From Methanobacterium sp. (GTDB lineage: Archaea > Methanobacteriota > Methanobacteria > Methanobacteriales > Methanobacteriaceae), in assembly GCA_020854975.1 (NCBI GenBank), contig JAHKLQ010000111.1, positions 1-13,419 on the forward strand: a stretch of 13,419 nucleotides of DNA, given 5' to 3'. Positions 1 to 7,178 of this stretch are shown here, piece after piece (the first letter of the stretch is position 1; every line of letters starts with the position of its first letter). Both the position numbers and the translations under genes were made by a program. Under the pieces are notes generated by a model. It was not told the origin of the DNA. It ran no database searches and worked only from the letters and a program-made list of their open reading frames with translations.

Positions 1-112
1 CAGTTCCCAGGTAACGTTGACTTGGTGCAAGATAAATATTCCAGTGGGCAGTTTCCCAGATGAGTTTACCATATCCTCCGCTAATTTGACAATATTCACA
101 ACTGAGATCCAT
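1..112 (-). CDS. HIT-family protein, N-terminal fragment (runs off left edge)
   Basis: Read on the minus strand from the ATG at 112-110, the frame stays open to the window edge for 37 codons and begins [20 protein letters not shown]. It continues with a tryptophan-rich stretch and [10 protein letters not shown]. The CxxC near the N-terminus, followed by an ET..W.[12 protein letters not shown] pattern, resembles the start of archaeal HIT-domain proteins (nucleotidyl hydrolases or transferases with a histidine triad). The His triad itself would lie beyond the edge, so catalytic residues cannot be checked. An in-frame TGA at 121-119 rules out a longer N-terminus. No strong ribosome binding site is visible. 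The gene is divergent from the protease gene that starts at 515. The family assignment comes from a short fragment remembered by pattern and is moderately confident. Confidence 0.6.
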   Translation of the reverse strand, partial: MDLSCEYCQISGGYGKLIWETAHWNIYLAPSQRYLGT

Positions 113-514
113 AAAAAATCATATCCATTGTACCATTACTAACCATCAGGTTTTGAAGTTATGTTATTGTAACCATCCTGTTTTTTTAGTCTTATTTAAT
201 TCTCATTTACTCTCTTTGGTGTTGTTTATTCATTATTTATTCATTATATTTTCTATGTCTATATTATTTCTATAGTTATTTTTATAGAACCATCATGTAG
301 ATGGTTATCAAGTTGTTCATGTACCAAGAGAAAATAAGAAATCTGTTTATATGCTAGTAAAAACCCATTGAATTTATTATATGCACTATTTTTGCACATC
401 CAGATTTTCACACCCATTAAGGGTAACAAAAATTATATAAAACGTTTTTAGGAATGATTATGAATTAGTGGGGGAAATGATTTATAAGTGAGTAGATGTT
501 CTTTAATATAATAT
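113..514. other. 402-bp AT-rich intergenic region between divergent genes
   Basis: I see no coding frame of useful length on either strand. The heptamer aaccatc occurs at 141, 171 and 288. The first two copies are 30 bp apart, and each is followed by a G and a T-run. The third copy forms a 7-bp hairpin with gatggtt (288-294 with 300-306, loop of 5). The stretch at 226-248 carries a short direct repeat, ttattcattat, twice. TATA-like elements for the rightward gene are at 433-442 and 480-488. The region must hold promoters for both divergent genes; no RNA gene is recognisable. Confidence 0.5.
480..488 (+). promoter_or_regulatory. Candidate TATA box for the M50 protease gene
   Basis: The sequence atttataag is preceded by a purine/A-rich stretch (ggggaaatg). 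Its centre is about 30 bp upstream of the ATG at 515. With the usual archaeal spacing of about 25-30 bp, transcription would begin almost at the start codon. That would explain why no ribosome binding site is seen before this gene (a leaderless mRNA). A second TATA-like box, ttatataaaa at 433-442, would instead give a leader of about 50 nt. Positional inference only. Confidence 0.35.
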
Positions 515-1120
515 ATGGTAAACTTCACTTCTCATGAGATCAGAGACATAGCAGTCTCCATGCTGGTTATTGCCGGTGTGTTTGCTTACGTATTCAAAAA
601 TATTAATGGTGGCGATTTTGTATCCCTCATCCCCGTTACATTAGTTGCTGTGGGATTTGGTTTTGTGTTCCATGAGCTAGCACATAAATTTGTAGCCATT
701 AGGTATGGTTTCTACGCAGAATACAGACTTTGGGTTGAAGGGCTAGTATTAGCTATAATAACAGCTTTTTTAGGTTTTGTGTTCGCTGCTCCAGGAGCAG
801 TATACATTCATGGACAGTATATATCCCCCGAGGAAAATGGAAAGATATCCATAGCTGGACCCTTAACTAACATAGTTATGGCTATCATATTTTTCGTACT
901 TTTCCAATTTCTGGCCTTTTCACCATTATTGGCATTAGTTTGTAGTCTGGGATTCACTATTAACAGCTTTTTAGCGTTTTTCAATTTGCTCCCAATACTT
1001 ATGTTAGATGGAGCGAAGGTTTTAAAGTGGAATCCTGCAGTATGGTTAATCACAATCGGGATTGCATTTGTAATGATGGCTTATCCCTATATCATTTCTT
1101 ATATGGGCTTAATATTTTAA
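515..1120 (+). CDS. Site-2-protease-like membrane metalloprotease (peptidase M50 family)
   Basis: This is a 201-residue integral membrane protein with about six hydrophobic segments (roughly residues 12-29, 37-58, 75-97, 116-140, 141-162 and 173-198). Two family signatures are present: HELAH at residues 53-57, the zinc-binding HExxH motif with catalytic Glu54, and [10 protein letters not shown] at 157-166, whose Asp165 would be the third zinc ligand. Together they identify a site-2-protease-type intramembrane zinc protease. It is a minimal form, with no PDZ or CBS domain. The substrate is unknown; archaeal members are largely uncharacterised. The ATG at 515 is used because an in-frame TAA lies only a few codons upstream. 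No ribosome binding site is seen, so the mRNA may be leaderless. The YcaO gene starts about 50 bp downstream on the same strand, so co-transcription is possible but no functional link is shown. Confidence 0.85.
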   Translation: MVNFTSHEIRDIAVSMLVIAGVFAYVFKNINGGDFVSLIPVTLVAVGFGFVFHELAHKFVAIRYGFYAEYRLWVEGLVLAIITAFLGFVFAAPGAVYIHGQYISPEENGKISIAGPLTNIVMAIIFFVLFQFLAFSPLLALVCSLGFTINSFLAFFNLLPILMLDGAKVLKWNPAVWLITIGIAFVMMAYPYIISYMGLIF

Positions 1121-1172
1121 TCACACAACCTGCACGTTTAATTCACTGATACTCTAACTAAAAGGCTTGAAC

Positions 1173-2384
1173 ATGTTTAAAGAGATTCCAGTAAAATATT
1201 TCGGAGGCACTCACCGGTGCCGTGACCCTGCTGAAACCATAAATGCAGTGGAAGGAAAGCTGAAGATTGCAGGTGTTACCAGAATTGCTGAAATCACCCA
1301 TCTGGATCGTGTGGGCATACCAGTCTATTCAGCCATCCGGCCCGGAGCTGCCGAGGGTGCGGTAAGTATTTATGCAGGGAAAGGAGCTACCAAACCACAG
1401 GCCAAAGCATCAGCAATGATGGAGGCTTTTGAAAGATATTCCGCTGAACAACAAGAAATTGATGATGAAAAGGTGGTAACTGGTTCTTTTACACATATGG
1501 ATGATTGTATTGATCCTAAATCATTAATCTTACCATCACAAATATATGATACAAACGAAACAGACATAGATTGGGTTACAGCTGTAAATGCCCGAACTGA
1601 TGAAGAATGTTTGATACCAGCTAACGCAGTTTACCATCCTTTCATACCAGGTAAGGGACAACCTCTTTTTAAATCCAATACTAATGGACTGGCCTCAGGT
1701 AATGCCCTGGAAGAAGCAGTTTTCCATGGCATAACTGAAGTGGTGGAAAGGGATGCTTGGAGTATTTTTGAAGCCCTGCGCCAGCCTAAAATGGAAGTGG
1801 ACTGTAATAGCACTGAAAATCCTTTGATAAGGGACATACTCTCTAAATTCCAAAAAGCAGGTGTAGATGTTAAACTGGTAGACCTAACGGCTGATGTGGA
1901 AATAACCACCATGGCTGCAGTATCAGATGATACAGTACTTAAAGACCCGGCTCTTTTAACATTGGGTGTGGGAACTCATCTTGACCCTGAGGTTGCAGCT
2001 ATAAGGGCCTTAACTGAGGTGGCACAGAGCAGAGCCACTCAGATCCACGGGACTCGTGAGGACACCACCCGGGCGGTGTTCATGCGCAAAGCAGGATACC
2101 AGCGTATGAAAAGGATCAACAAACACTGGTTCGGAGAATCCAAAGGCATTATAAACCTCTCTGATATTAAAAACAAGGCTAAAAAATCATTTAAAAATGA
2201 TATCAACACATCACTGAAACTCCTTAAAAAATGTGGGTTTGATCAGGTTTTATACACGGATCTTACCCGATCAGAAATCAATATTCCAGTAGTACGGGTT
2301 GTTATCCCTGGAATGGAACTTTATTCAGTTGATACAGAAAGGGTGGGAAACAGACTTTTAAAATTAAAGCAGAATTTAAGGTAG
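1173..2384 (+). CDS. ycaO: YcaO-family McrA-glycine thioamidation protein (methanogenesis marker 1 type)
   Basis: YcaO enzymes use ATP to activate a peptide backbone amide. In methanogens this type, usually with TfuA, converts a glycine of methyl-CoM reductase subunit McrA to thioglycine. The 403-residue protein carries the YcaO ATP/Mg-binding segments in order: [14 protein letters not shown] at about 79-92, SNTNGLASG at 168-176, [15 protein letters not shown] at 181-195 and [11 protein letters not shown] at 278-288. The length, and the absence of the proline-rich C-terminus of azoline-forming YcaO proteins, fit the methanogen form. I place the start at ATG 1173. An in-frame TTG at 1167 is possible, but the weak aaagg at 1161-1165 is correctly spaced only for the ATG. 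No tfuA gene or other modification partner is in the window. The family is secure; the McrA substrate is inferred from the organism and overall similarity. Confidence 0.9.
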   Translation: MFKEIPVKYFGGTHRCRDPAETINAVEGKLKIAGVTRIAEITHLDRVGIPVYSAIRPGAAEGAVSIYAGKGATKPQAKASAMMEAFERYSAEQQEIDDEKVVTGSFTHMDDCIDPKSLILPSQIYDTNETDIDWVTAVNARTDEECLIPANAVYHPFIPGKGQPLFKSNTNGLASGNALEEAVFHGITEVVERDAWSIFEALRQPKMEVDCNSTENPLIRDILSKFQKAGVDVKLVDLTADVEITTMAAVSDDTVLKDPALLTLGVGTHLDPEVAAIRALTEVAQSRATQIHGTREDTTRAVFMRKAGYQRMKRINKHWFGESKGIINLSDIKNKAKKSFKNDINTSLKLLKKCGFDQVLYTDLTRSEINIPVVRVVIPGMELYSVDTERVGNRLLKLKQNLR

Positions 2385-2525
2385 AAAAAACTTTCAAATT
2401 AGTGTTTTAATAGGATTTCTGTGTGAATCCATAACATTCTTCAATAATATTTTGAATATTTTCCATAGAGGTTTCAATTAATACAATTTTTCAAAAAGTG
2501 CAATTTTTCTATAGTAAAATATCAA

Positions 2526-2659
2526 TTCTAATAATGATAATTCTAAAATAATTCTAATATTCGTATAATCTAATAAATTCTAATATTCATAAAATTCTAA
2601 TATTCATATAATCTCATAAATCCTAATATTCATATAATTTGATATAATTCTAATAATAG
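2526..2659. repeat. Degenerate tandem array with 26-bp period (TTCTAATATT units)
   Basis: Units beginning TTCTAATA or a near match start at 2526, 2552, 2578, 2595, 2621 and 2648. The steps are 26, 26, 17, 26 and 27 bp, so most units are 26 bp, one has lost 9 bp and one has gained a base. The best-conserved core is TTCTAATATTCATA followed by an AT-rich tail. The array is entirely intergenic. It lacks the unique spacers of a CRISPR array and is simplest as replication-slippage expansion, although a regulatory role cannot be excluded. Confidence 0.7.
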
Positions 2660-2710
2660 TTTAAGTTGAAAAAGTGATTTGAATTTGTTAATTAGGATTC
2701 TTTTTAATCT

Positions 2711-2716
2711 GGTGGA
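2711..2716 (+). promoter_or_regulatory. Ribosome binding site of pth2
   Basis: GGTGGA lies five bases before the ATG at 2722 and partly matches the archaeal GGAGGTGAT consensus. It supports this start. Confidence 0.6.
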
Positions 2717-2721
2717 ATAAA

Positions 2722-3063
2722 ATGAAACAAGTAATTGTAGTAAGAGCAGATCTGGGAATGAGTAAAGGTAAATTAGCAGCCCAAGCATGTCATGCAAGTT
2801 TAGGAGCTTACAAAAAAGCAAATGAGAGAATTATAAGGGAATGGGAATTGGAAGGTGGGAAAAAAGTAGTAGTGCAGGTTAAAAGTCAGGAAGAACTTTT
2901 TGAGATCTATGAACTGGTGAAAGCAGCTGGACTTCCCAGTTTCCTGGTTAAAGATGCAGGACACACAGAATTACCCCCATCCACCATAACCTGTCTGGGA
3001 ATTGGTCCGGAAAAGGATGAAAAAATTGATAAAATAACCCAGGATCTGAAACTGCTTAAATAA
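2722..3063 (+). CDS. pth2: Peptidyl-tRNA hydrolase, archaeal/eukaryotic type (Pth2)
   Basis: Pth2 cleaves the ester bond of peptidyl-tRNA released from stalled ribosomes and so recycles tRNA in the cytoplasm. At 113 residues the protein has the normal archaeal length. It shows the two family signatures: [14 protein letters not shown] at residues 13-26, with the conserved Lys17, Gln21 and His24, and [19 protein letters not shown] at about 78-96, with Asp78 and Thr82 in the active-site region. The start is fixed by the GGTGGA site at 2711-2716. The C-terminal codons (ITQDLKLLK) lie in the first unit of a 26-bp tandem repeat, and the stop codon is made by the first bases of the second unit. The last one or two residues may therefore differ from the ancestral protein, without touching the catalytic core. 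The gene is probably monocistronic, flanked by repeat-rich gaps on both sides. Confidence 0.95.
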   Translation: MKQVIVVRADLGMSKGKLAAQACHASLGAYKKANERIIREWELEGGKKVVVQVKSQEELFEIYELVKAAGLPSFLVKDAGHTELPPSTITCLGIGPEKDEKIDKITQDLKLLK

Positions 3064-3109
3064 TCCAGGATCTGAAACTGCTTAAATAATCCAGGATCTG
3101 AAATTGCTA
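3032..3109. repeat. 26-bp tandem repeat, three copies, spanning the pth2 stop codon
   Basis: Three consecutive 26-bp units lie at 3032-3057, 3058-3083 and 3084-3109, sharing the core ccaggatctgaaactgctt. Unit 2 differs from unit 1 at one base. Unit 3 differs from unit 2 at two bases near its end. Unit 1 encodes the C-terminus of Pth2. Because 26 is not a multiple of three, unit 2 is read in another frame, and its TAA at 3061-3063 ends the protein. The near identity suggests recent slippage duplication. Confidence 0.9.
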
Positions 3110-3141
3110 ATTAAAAGTTAATTTGTAACTGATGGAAATGA

Positions 3142-3170
3142 TAAAAAAAATGTTTGAATCGTTTTTTTTA
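3142..3170. terminator. A8/T8 hairpin between pth2 and mfnE (putative terminator or leader element)
   Basis: TAAAAAAAA at 3142-3150 and TTTTTTTTA at 3162-3170 form a perfect 9-bp A:T stem with an 11-nt loop. The T8 run alone is a plausible archaeal intrinsic terminator for pth2 on the plus strand. It ends only 9 bp before the mfnE ribosome binding site. It could therefore lie within the mfnE leader if that gene's promoter is further upstream. Confidence 0.5.
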
Positions 3171-3178
3171 GAATGAAA

Positions 3179-3184
3179 GGTGAT
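3179..3184 (+). promoter_or_regulatory. Ribosome binding site of mfnE
   Basis: GGTGAT lies six bases before the ATG at 3191, a good match to the 16S anti-Shine-Dalgarno complement. It fixes the start. Confidence 0.7.
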
Positions 3185-3190
3185 TAAATT

Positions 3191-3835
<645 letters not shown>

Positions 3836-3997
3836 ATGGAAAAAATACAATGTACATCATGTAAACAAGAAATATCACCTGTAGAAACTTATGTAAAATT
3901 TGAATGTCCTGAATGCGAAGAAATAATATACAGATGCCAGAAATGCCGAACATTCGGCCATATTTACCAGTGTAAATGTGGATTTAAAGGCCCATAA
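3836..3997 (+). CDS. Small zinc-ribbon protein (HVO_2753-like, 53 residues)
   Basis: This short gene encodes 53 residues with four cysteine pairs: Cys6/Cys9, Cys24/Cys27, Cys34/Cys37 and Cys46/Cys48. It ends [10 protein letters not shown]. The pattern CtsC...F.CPeC...RC.kCR....Y.C.CGF.GP is that of small archaeal two-zinc-finger proteins related to Haloferax HVO_2753, thought to bind two zinc ions. Their molecular role is not firmly established, but they tend to occur near translation genes, as here with EF-1 beta about 200 bp downstream. The start is the base after the mfnE TGA, preceded by a strong GGAGG at 3824-3828 inside the mfnE end, so translation is probably coupled. Oddity: the last pair is CxC, where CxxC would be expected for a standard knuckle. 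The reading frame is uninterrupted. Confidence 0.85.
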   Translation: MEKIQCTSCKQEISPVETYVKFECPECEEIIYRCQKCRTFGHIYQCKCGFKGP

Positions 3998-4070
3998 TCC
4001 TTTAAAGTTATTATTTACCTTAAAAACTCTAATTTTACTGTTGCATTTAGATTCAAAATATATAATGGGA

Positions 4071-4112
4071 ATATTCTAATATTAGAGACTAAATATTCTA
4101 ATATTGGGGACT
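4071..4112. repeat. 22-bp-period direct repeat (two copies) upstream of EF-1 beta
   Basis: atattctaatattagagact at 4071-4090 and atattctaatattggggact at 4093-4112 match at 18 of 20 bases. The first copy contains the palindrome ctaatattag. The core TTCTAATATT is the same string that founds the array upstream of pth2. Confidence 0.75.
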
Positions 4113-4188
4113 GATTAGTTAATTGATCATAAATGCAACTCCTGTTAGTAATTTAGTTAATTTGAATTAAGATAAAAAATTGAACTTA

Positions 4189-4194
4189 GGAGGA
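4189..4194 (+). promoter_or_regulatory. Ribosome binding site deciding the EF-1 beta start
   Basis: GGAGGA lies six bases before the ATG at 4201. It also lies downstream of an in-frame TTG at 4180, so that TTG cannot be the real start. Confidence 0.75.
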
Positions 4195-4200
4195 ATTAGG

Positions 4201-4470
4201 ATGGGAGAAGTAGTAGCAACCATAAAATTAATGCCAGAGAGTCCTGAAGTGGATCTGGCTCAAATGAAGGAAAATGTAGAAAAATCAATACCAGAAGGGA
4301 CAGAACTTCACAAAATTGATGAAGAACCTATTGCCTTTGGTCTGGTAGCCCTCAATGTTATGGTAATAGTTGACGATGCTGAGGGTGGAACTGAAAAGGC
4401 AGAGGAGATATTCTCCCAGCTTGATGATGTTGCCAGTATAGAAGTGGTTGACGTACGCAGATTAATGTAA
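4201..4470 (+). CDS. ef1b: Archaeal translation elongation factor 1-beta (aEF-1 beta)
   Basis: aEF-1 beta is the guanine-nucleotide exchange factor that reloads EF-1 alpha with GTP during elongation. From ATG 4201 the protein has 89 residues, the usual length of the archaeal factor, which corresponds to the C-terminal exchange domain of the eukaryotic protein. It begins MGEVVATIKLMPESPEVDL. The family-typical IDEEPIAFGLVALNVMVIV segment is at about residues 40-58, and it ends SIEVVDVRRLM. The start is set by GGAGGA at 4189-4194; the upstream in-frame TTG at 4180 precedes the ribosome binding site and is rejected. The gene lies just after the zinc-ribbon gene, an arrangement I recall from other Euryarchaeota. 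It is followed by a T-rich terminator. Confidence 0.95.
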   Translation: MGEVVATIKLMPESPEVDLAQMKENVEKSIPEGTELHKIDEEPIAFGLVALNVMVIVDDAEGGTEKAEEIFSQLDDVASIEVVDVRRLM

Positions 4471-4502
4471 GAAAGTTAACAGTGTTATCCTTTCTTATTC
4501 AT

Positions 4503-4521
4503 TTTTAATTCTATTTTTTTT
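4503..4521 (+). terminator. Oligo-T terminator after EF-1 beta
   Basis: T5 and T8 runs (the T8 at 4514-4521) begin about 30-45 bp after the stop codon, without a GC-rich stem. This is the form typical of archaeal intrinsic termination. Further T-runs follow to about 4655. Confidence 0.5.
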
Positions 4522-4715
4522 CATTGATAGGTTATTTTTCATTGATTAAGTTAATGTGGCCATTAATAATGACATATCAATACACTATTTTGATTTTTTA
4601 GTTTCCTTTAGGTTTTTTATTTTCCTTTAACTTCTTCCAGACGTGTTTTTTTAAAGTTGTTTTTAGTGGATCTACTAATTTTAGGGTGGCAGAATCAGAT
4701 AACTATATTAATACT

Positions 4716-4725
4716 ATTTATAAAA
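4716..4725 (+). promoter_or_regulatory. Candidate TATA box for the permease gene
   Basis: atttataaaa is the best TATA-like string before this gene. A second, actatatta, lies at 4702-4710. The upstream one would start transcription at about 4732-4737 and so include the ribosome binding site at 4741. The downstream one would start near 4747 and leave an almost leaderless mRNA. The sequence alone cannot decide between them. Confidence 0.35.
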
Positions 4726-4740
4726 TAAATATTATTTAAG

Positions 4741-4756
4741 GGGGGTTATCACCATA
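4741..4756 (+). promoter_or_regulatory. Ribosome binding site pointing to a non-standard ATA start at 4754
   Basis: GGGGGTTATCA at 4741-4751 resembles the GGAGGTGATCA consensus. Seven bases after its GGGGGT core is ATA (4754-4756), in frame with the permease gene and followed by codons for FDLIL. The nearest accepted start codon in frame is TTG at 4769, which is 22 bases from the core and too far for normal initiation. Confidence 0.5.
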
Positions 4757-4768
4757 TTCGATCTAATC

Positions 4769-6001
4769 TTGGCATGTGTAATTGGGGTCTTCTGTGGGGT
4801 GGGAACTGGCTTGATTCCAGGTATTCATGTAAACACAGTGGGAGCTTTCGTGTTTTCAGCATCACCCTTTCTTTTATATTCTTACTCACCAGAAGTTTTG
4901 GCAGTGTTTTTACTTTCCATGTCCATTTCCCATGCTTTACTTGAATTCATACCCTCCATGTTCCTGGGTGTTCCTGAAGAGGGAACAGTCCTCTCAGTAA
5001 TGCCTGGACATCATCTCATCCTCCAGGGACGGGGAAAAGAAGCCATCCGCCTGGTTTCATTAGGAGGGTTTGGAGCCATGATGGTAACCATCATTCTTTT
5101 ACCTATCTTTGCCATGGGTTTACCATTTTTATATGGTCTCCTAAAGCCATATATCTGGATTATATTATCTGGGGCAGTAATTTACATGCTGATCCGTCTT
5201 AGCAGGAATTTAAATTCTTTAGCATGGTCTTCCATATTGTTCATTTTCTCAGGTATCATGGGATGGATTGCCCTAAATTCACCTCTTTCTTCAAATGTGT
5301 CGCTTTTATGTTTGTTTTCCGGTCTTTTTGGGGTAAGCACCCTTATGCATAGCCTTTCCCAAAAATCCAGGGTACCTGCTCAGAATAAATATCACCATCT
5401 AAAAATTGATGGGGATGTTATTAGGAGTATATTCGCAGGTGGAACTGCAGGCAGTATCCTGGGTTTCCTTCCAGGGATGGGACCTGCCCAGGGTAGTCTT
5501 CTTGCCCAGGAACTGAGTGGAGGTAAAGATATGGGTAATAAAAGGGAAGGATTTTTGGTGGCCATGAGTGGAGTTAACGCGTCTGATGCACTATTTTCTC
5601 TTATAGCTATTTACTTAATTGGCAACCCTCGCAGTGGAATTGCGGTATATGTAAACCAGATCCTACAAGGACTGGACTTTAATCATCTTTTAATAATAAT
5701 ATTCTCATCTATTACTGCCATATCTATCTCAATGGTGCTTTGTATAAAATTGGGGGATTGGTTAAGCCAATCCATGCAAAAAATAAATTATGAAAAGCTT
5801 TCATGGACTGTTATCATTTTCATGAGCTTTTTAGTCCTCCTTTTTGCACTGATGGAACATGCAAACCTGCTTTTTATACTGGTGACTTACATAACCTCTA
5901 TATCTCTAGGGTTACTGCCCCATTATTTGGATATAAATAAATCTCACCTGATGGGGGTGCTTATTGTACCAGCCATTGTGATATACATGGGAATAGTTTA
6001 A
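4769..6001 (+). CDS. TctA-family membrane permease (archaeal, stand-alone)
   Basis: This protein of about 410 residues has many membrane segments and the duplicated TctA signature: [13 protein letters not shown] at residues 14-26 and [20 protein letters not shown] at 232-251. In bacteria TctA is the large permease of tripartite tricarboxylate transporters, working with TctB and a periplasmic binding protein. Neither partner is nearby, and archaeal homologues usually stand alone, so substrate and mechanism are unknown. The listed start is TTG 4769, the first conventional codon. The frame is open further upstream, however, and a good ribosome binding site at 4741-4746 points to ATA 4754, adding five residues to give (M)[10 protein letters not shown], which fits the hydrophobic N-terminus of the family. 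Either the start is non-standard or an ATG has mutated. The gene converges with the minus-strand gene ending at 6111. Confidence 0.85.
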   Translation: MACVIGVFCGVGTGLIPGIHVNTVGAFVFSASPFLLYSYSPEVLAVFLLSMSISHALLEFIPSMFLGVPEEGTVLSVMPGHHLILQGRGKEAIRLVSLGGFGAMMVTIILLPIFAMGLPFLYGLLKPYIWIILSGAVIYMLIRLSRNLNSLAWSSILFIFSGIMGWIALNSPLSSNVSLLCLFSGLFGVSTLMHSLSQKSRVPAQNKYHHLKIDGDVIRSIFAGGTAGSILGFLPGMGPAQGSLLAQELSGGKDMGNKREGFLVAMSGVNASDALFSLIAIYLIGNPRSGIAVYVNQILQGLDFNHLLIIIFSSITAISISMVLCIKLGDWLSQSMQKINYEKLSWTVIIFMSFLVLLFALMEHANLLFILVTYITSISLGLLPHYLDINKSHLMGVLIVPAIVIYMGIV

Positions 6002-6110
6002 AAAATAGGTGTCAACTGAAATTGAGAAACAGGACTTGAATGGGGGTTATGTTCAAATTTAACTCAAGTGTGTATTCCTAAAGTAAAATCATATTCAAAT
6101 ATTTAAAAGG

Positions 6111-7112
6111 TTATATTATCACTATTTCTGAGCATAAACTGTCAACAGATTCTTTGAATTCCTCAGCATCAACTCTTGGAAAAGTATCTACCAGACAAAG
6201 GTCGAATTTCTCTTTTAGGACAGATCCCAGTTCCTGCACATCCAGACAGTAAACAGACCATGATTGGCCTTCAACATCCTTAACTCCGTTAGCTATCAAC
6301 CCGGATTTAAGACCGGACAAGTCTACAGGAAACCCATTAACTTCCAGGTTAAGTGCAGCGGTGTAAGTGGCAGGGTACCAAATATCATTAAAAACAACTC
6401 TTTTAGCTCCTCCTTTAAGAGCAGCAATGCCCAGAGTTCCCGGACCACAGGTACAGTCCAGAATTGTAGGATCTTCATAGTTTTCCATGGCCTTTTTTAA
6501 GATGGAGATCTTGGGAGAAATTGGTTTAGGAAATTCAATATGTATCTCACCCTGATGTTTGTAGATAATAATAGGTCCGAATGGGGTTTGCACTAGATCA
6601 GAGCGCATATCACAACCAGCCAGAAGTTCATATACATGAGGGTGGGATTTGGAGTCTTTCATCCCTACTGTTTCTTTAATATCCCCTTTAAGAACTCCTT
6701 TGACTTCGGGAACTTCTTTTACTATTCTTTCAGCACATTCCTGATTAACATCAGGAGATAATATCACCAAACTGTCTTTTGGAAGGTAGGGTACGTTTTT
6801 AAGGGGATATGCTGGGGTTATGAGGGGAATGCAGGCATCTCTCAGTGTTGCTTTTTTAGTTTTCACACCTTCCTCCTGCATGATCTTCAGAATATGGGTT
6901 ACCACCACATCTAAGTGTCGGCGGTTGCAAATGCATCTTCCCCACTTTGCATCAATTGTTTCTGCAGGGTCCAGTTGATCAACTAATGGTTTGAACTTTT
7001 TGAATTTCCATTCTGGGCAGTTTTTACAGGGATAATATTCAAATTCAATTTTCTCTAAGATATCAGCCGGTGATTTTATACATTCCTGGTTGCATCTGCA
7101 TTTTAGGTCCAT
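6111..7112 (-). CDS. Uncharacterised cysteine-rich protein with a SAM-dependent methyltransferase domain
   Basis: I do not recognise a named function. From the ATG at 7112-7110 the protein has 333 residues. The N-terminal quarter is cysteine-rich, with CxCxxxC at 5-11, CxxC at 29-32 and CxC at 60-62, suggesting a zinc or Fe-S site. Residues of about 150-205, including YELLAGC and a GEIHIEF strand, weakly recall the middle domain of Trm5-type tRNA methyltransferases. A Rossmann methyltransferase domain follows: [15 protein letters not shown] at about 218-232 (SAM-binding loop), FND at 241-243 (acidic residue after strand 2) and [11 protein letters not shown] at 303-313. A longer frame from 7184 exists, but its first 24 residues are an AT-rich Ile/Leu/Met string. 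A TATA-like TTATTTATATG at 7145-7135 sits just upstream of the chosen start. The target could be RNA, protein or a small molecule. Confidence 0.7.
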   Translation of the reverse strand: MDLKCRCNQECIKSPADILEKIEFEYYPCKNCPEWKFKKFKPLVDQLDPAETIDAKWGRCICNRRHLDVVVTHILKIMQEEGVKTKKATLRDACIPLITPAYPLKNVPYLPKDSLVILSPDVNQECAERIVKEVPEVKGVLKGDIKETVGMKDSKSHPHVYELLAGCDMRSDLVQTPFGPIIIYKHQGEIHIEFPKPISPKISILKKAMENYEDPTILDCTCGPGTLGIAALKGGAKRVVFNDIWYPATYTAALNLEVNGFPVDLSGLKSGLIANGVKDVEGQSWSVYCLDVQELGSVLKEKFDLCLVDTFPRVDAEEFKESVDSLCSEIVII

Positions 7113-7134
7113 ATACTTAAATATCTTGATATCC

Positions 7135-7145
7135 CATATAAATAA
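7135..7145 (-). promoter_or_regulatory. Candidate TATA box for the methyltransferase-like gene
   Basis: On the minus strand the sequence reads TTATTTATATG, centred about 28 bp before the ATG at 7112. Transcription would start at or just before that codon, a leaderless or very short leader. This argues against the longer frame starting at 7184. Confidence 0.4.
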
Positions 7146-7178
7146 CATTAAAATAATAATGTTAATAATAATCGGATG

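Larger units (their letters stand above)
2385..2721. other. 337-bp AT-rich intergenic region upstream of pth2
   Basis: There is no open frame of useful length. The left part (2385-2515) has oligo-A/T stretches that could end ycaO transcription, a short inverted pair ggatt/aatcc at about 2413-2430, and a twice-repeated caatttttc. The right part (2526-2659) is the degenerate 26-bp repeat array listed separately. A TATA-like string, gatataatt at 2641-2649, lies about 75 bp before the pth2 start and could be its promoter. It overlaps the end of the array, so the call is weak. Confidence 0.45.
3998..4200. other. Intergenic region before the EF-1 beta gene
   Basis: This 203-bp gap holds a candidate TATA box, aaatatataatg at 4055-4066. 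It also holds the 22-bp direct repeat at 4071-4112 and the EF-1 beta ribosome binding site at 4189-4194. The TATA position would put the transcription start near 4090, inside the repeat, with a leader of about 110 nt. Run-on from the mfnE/zinc-ribbon unit is equally possible. Confidence 0.4.

Noticed and set aside
288..306. Hairpin aaccatc/gatggtt as a terminator
   Set aside because: There is no gene ending upstream of it on the plus strand, and the minus-strand gene starts, rather than ends, on this side. It may be chance or a protein-binding site.
1167..1172. TTG start two codons upstream of the YcaO ATG
   Set aside because: It sits one base after the weak aaagg site, too close for initiation; the ATG at 1173 has normal spacing.
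2526..2659. CRISPR array or replication-origin iterons
   Set aside because: The units are AT-rich and directly adjoining, without unique spacers. No cas gene, Cdc6/Orc1 gene or ORB-like motif is nearby.
4180..4200. Upstream TTG start adding seven residues to EF-1 beta
   Set aside because: The TTG lies before the GGAGGA ribosome binding site at 4189-4194, which is correctly spaced for ATG 4201. The 89-residue product has the family length.
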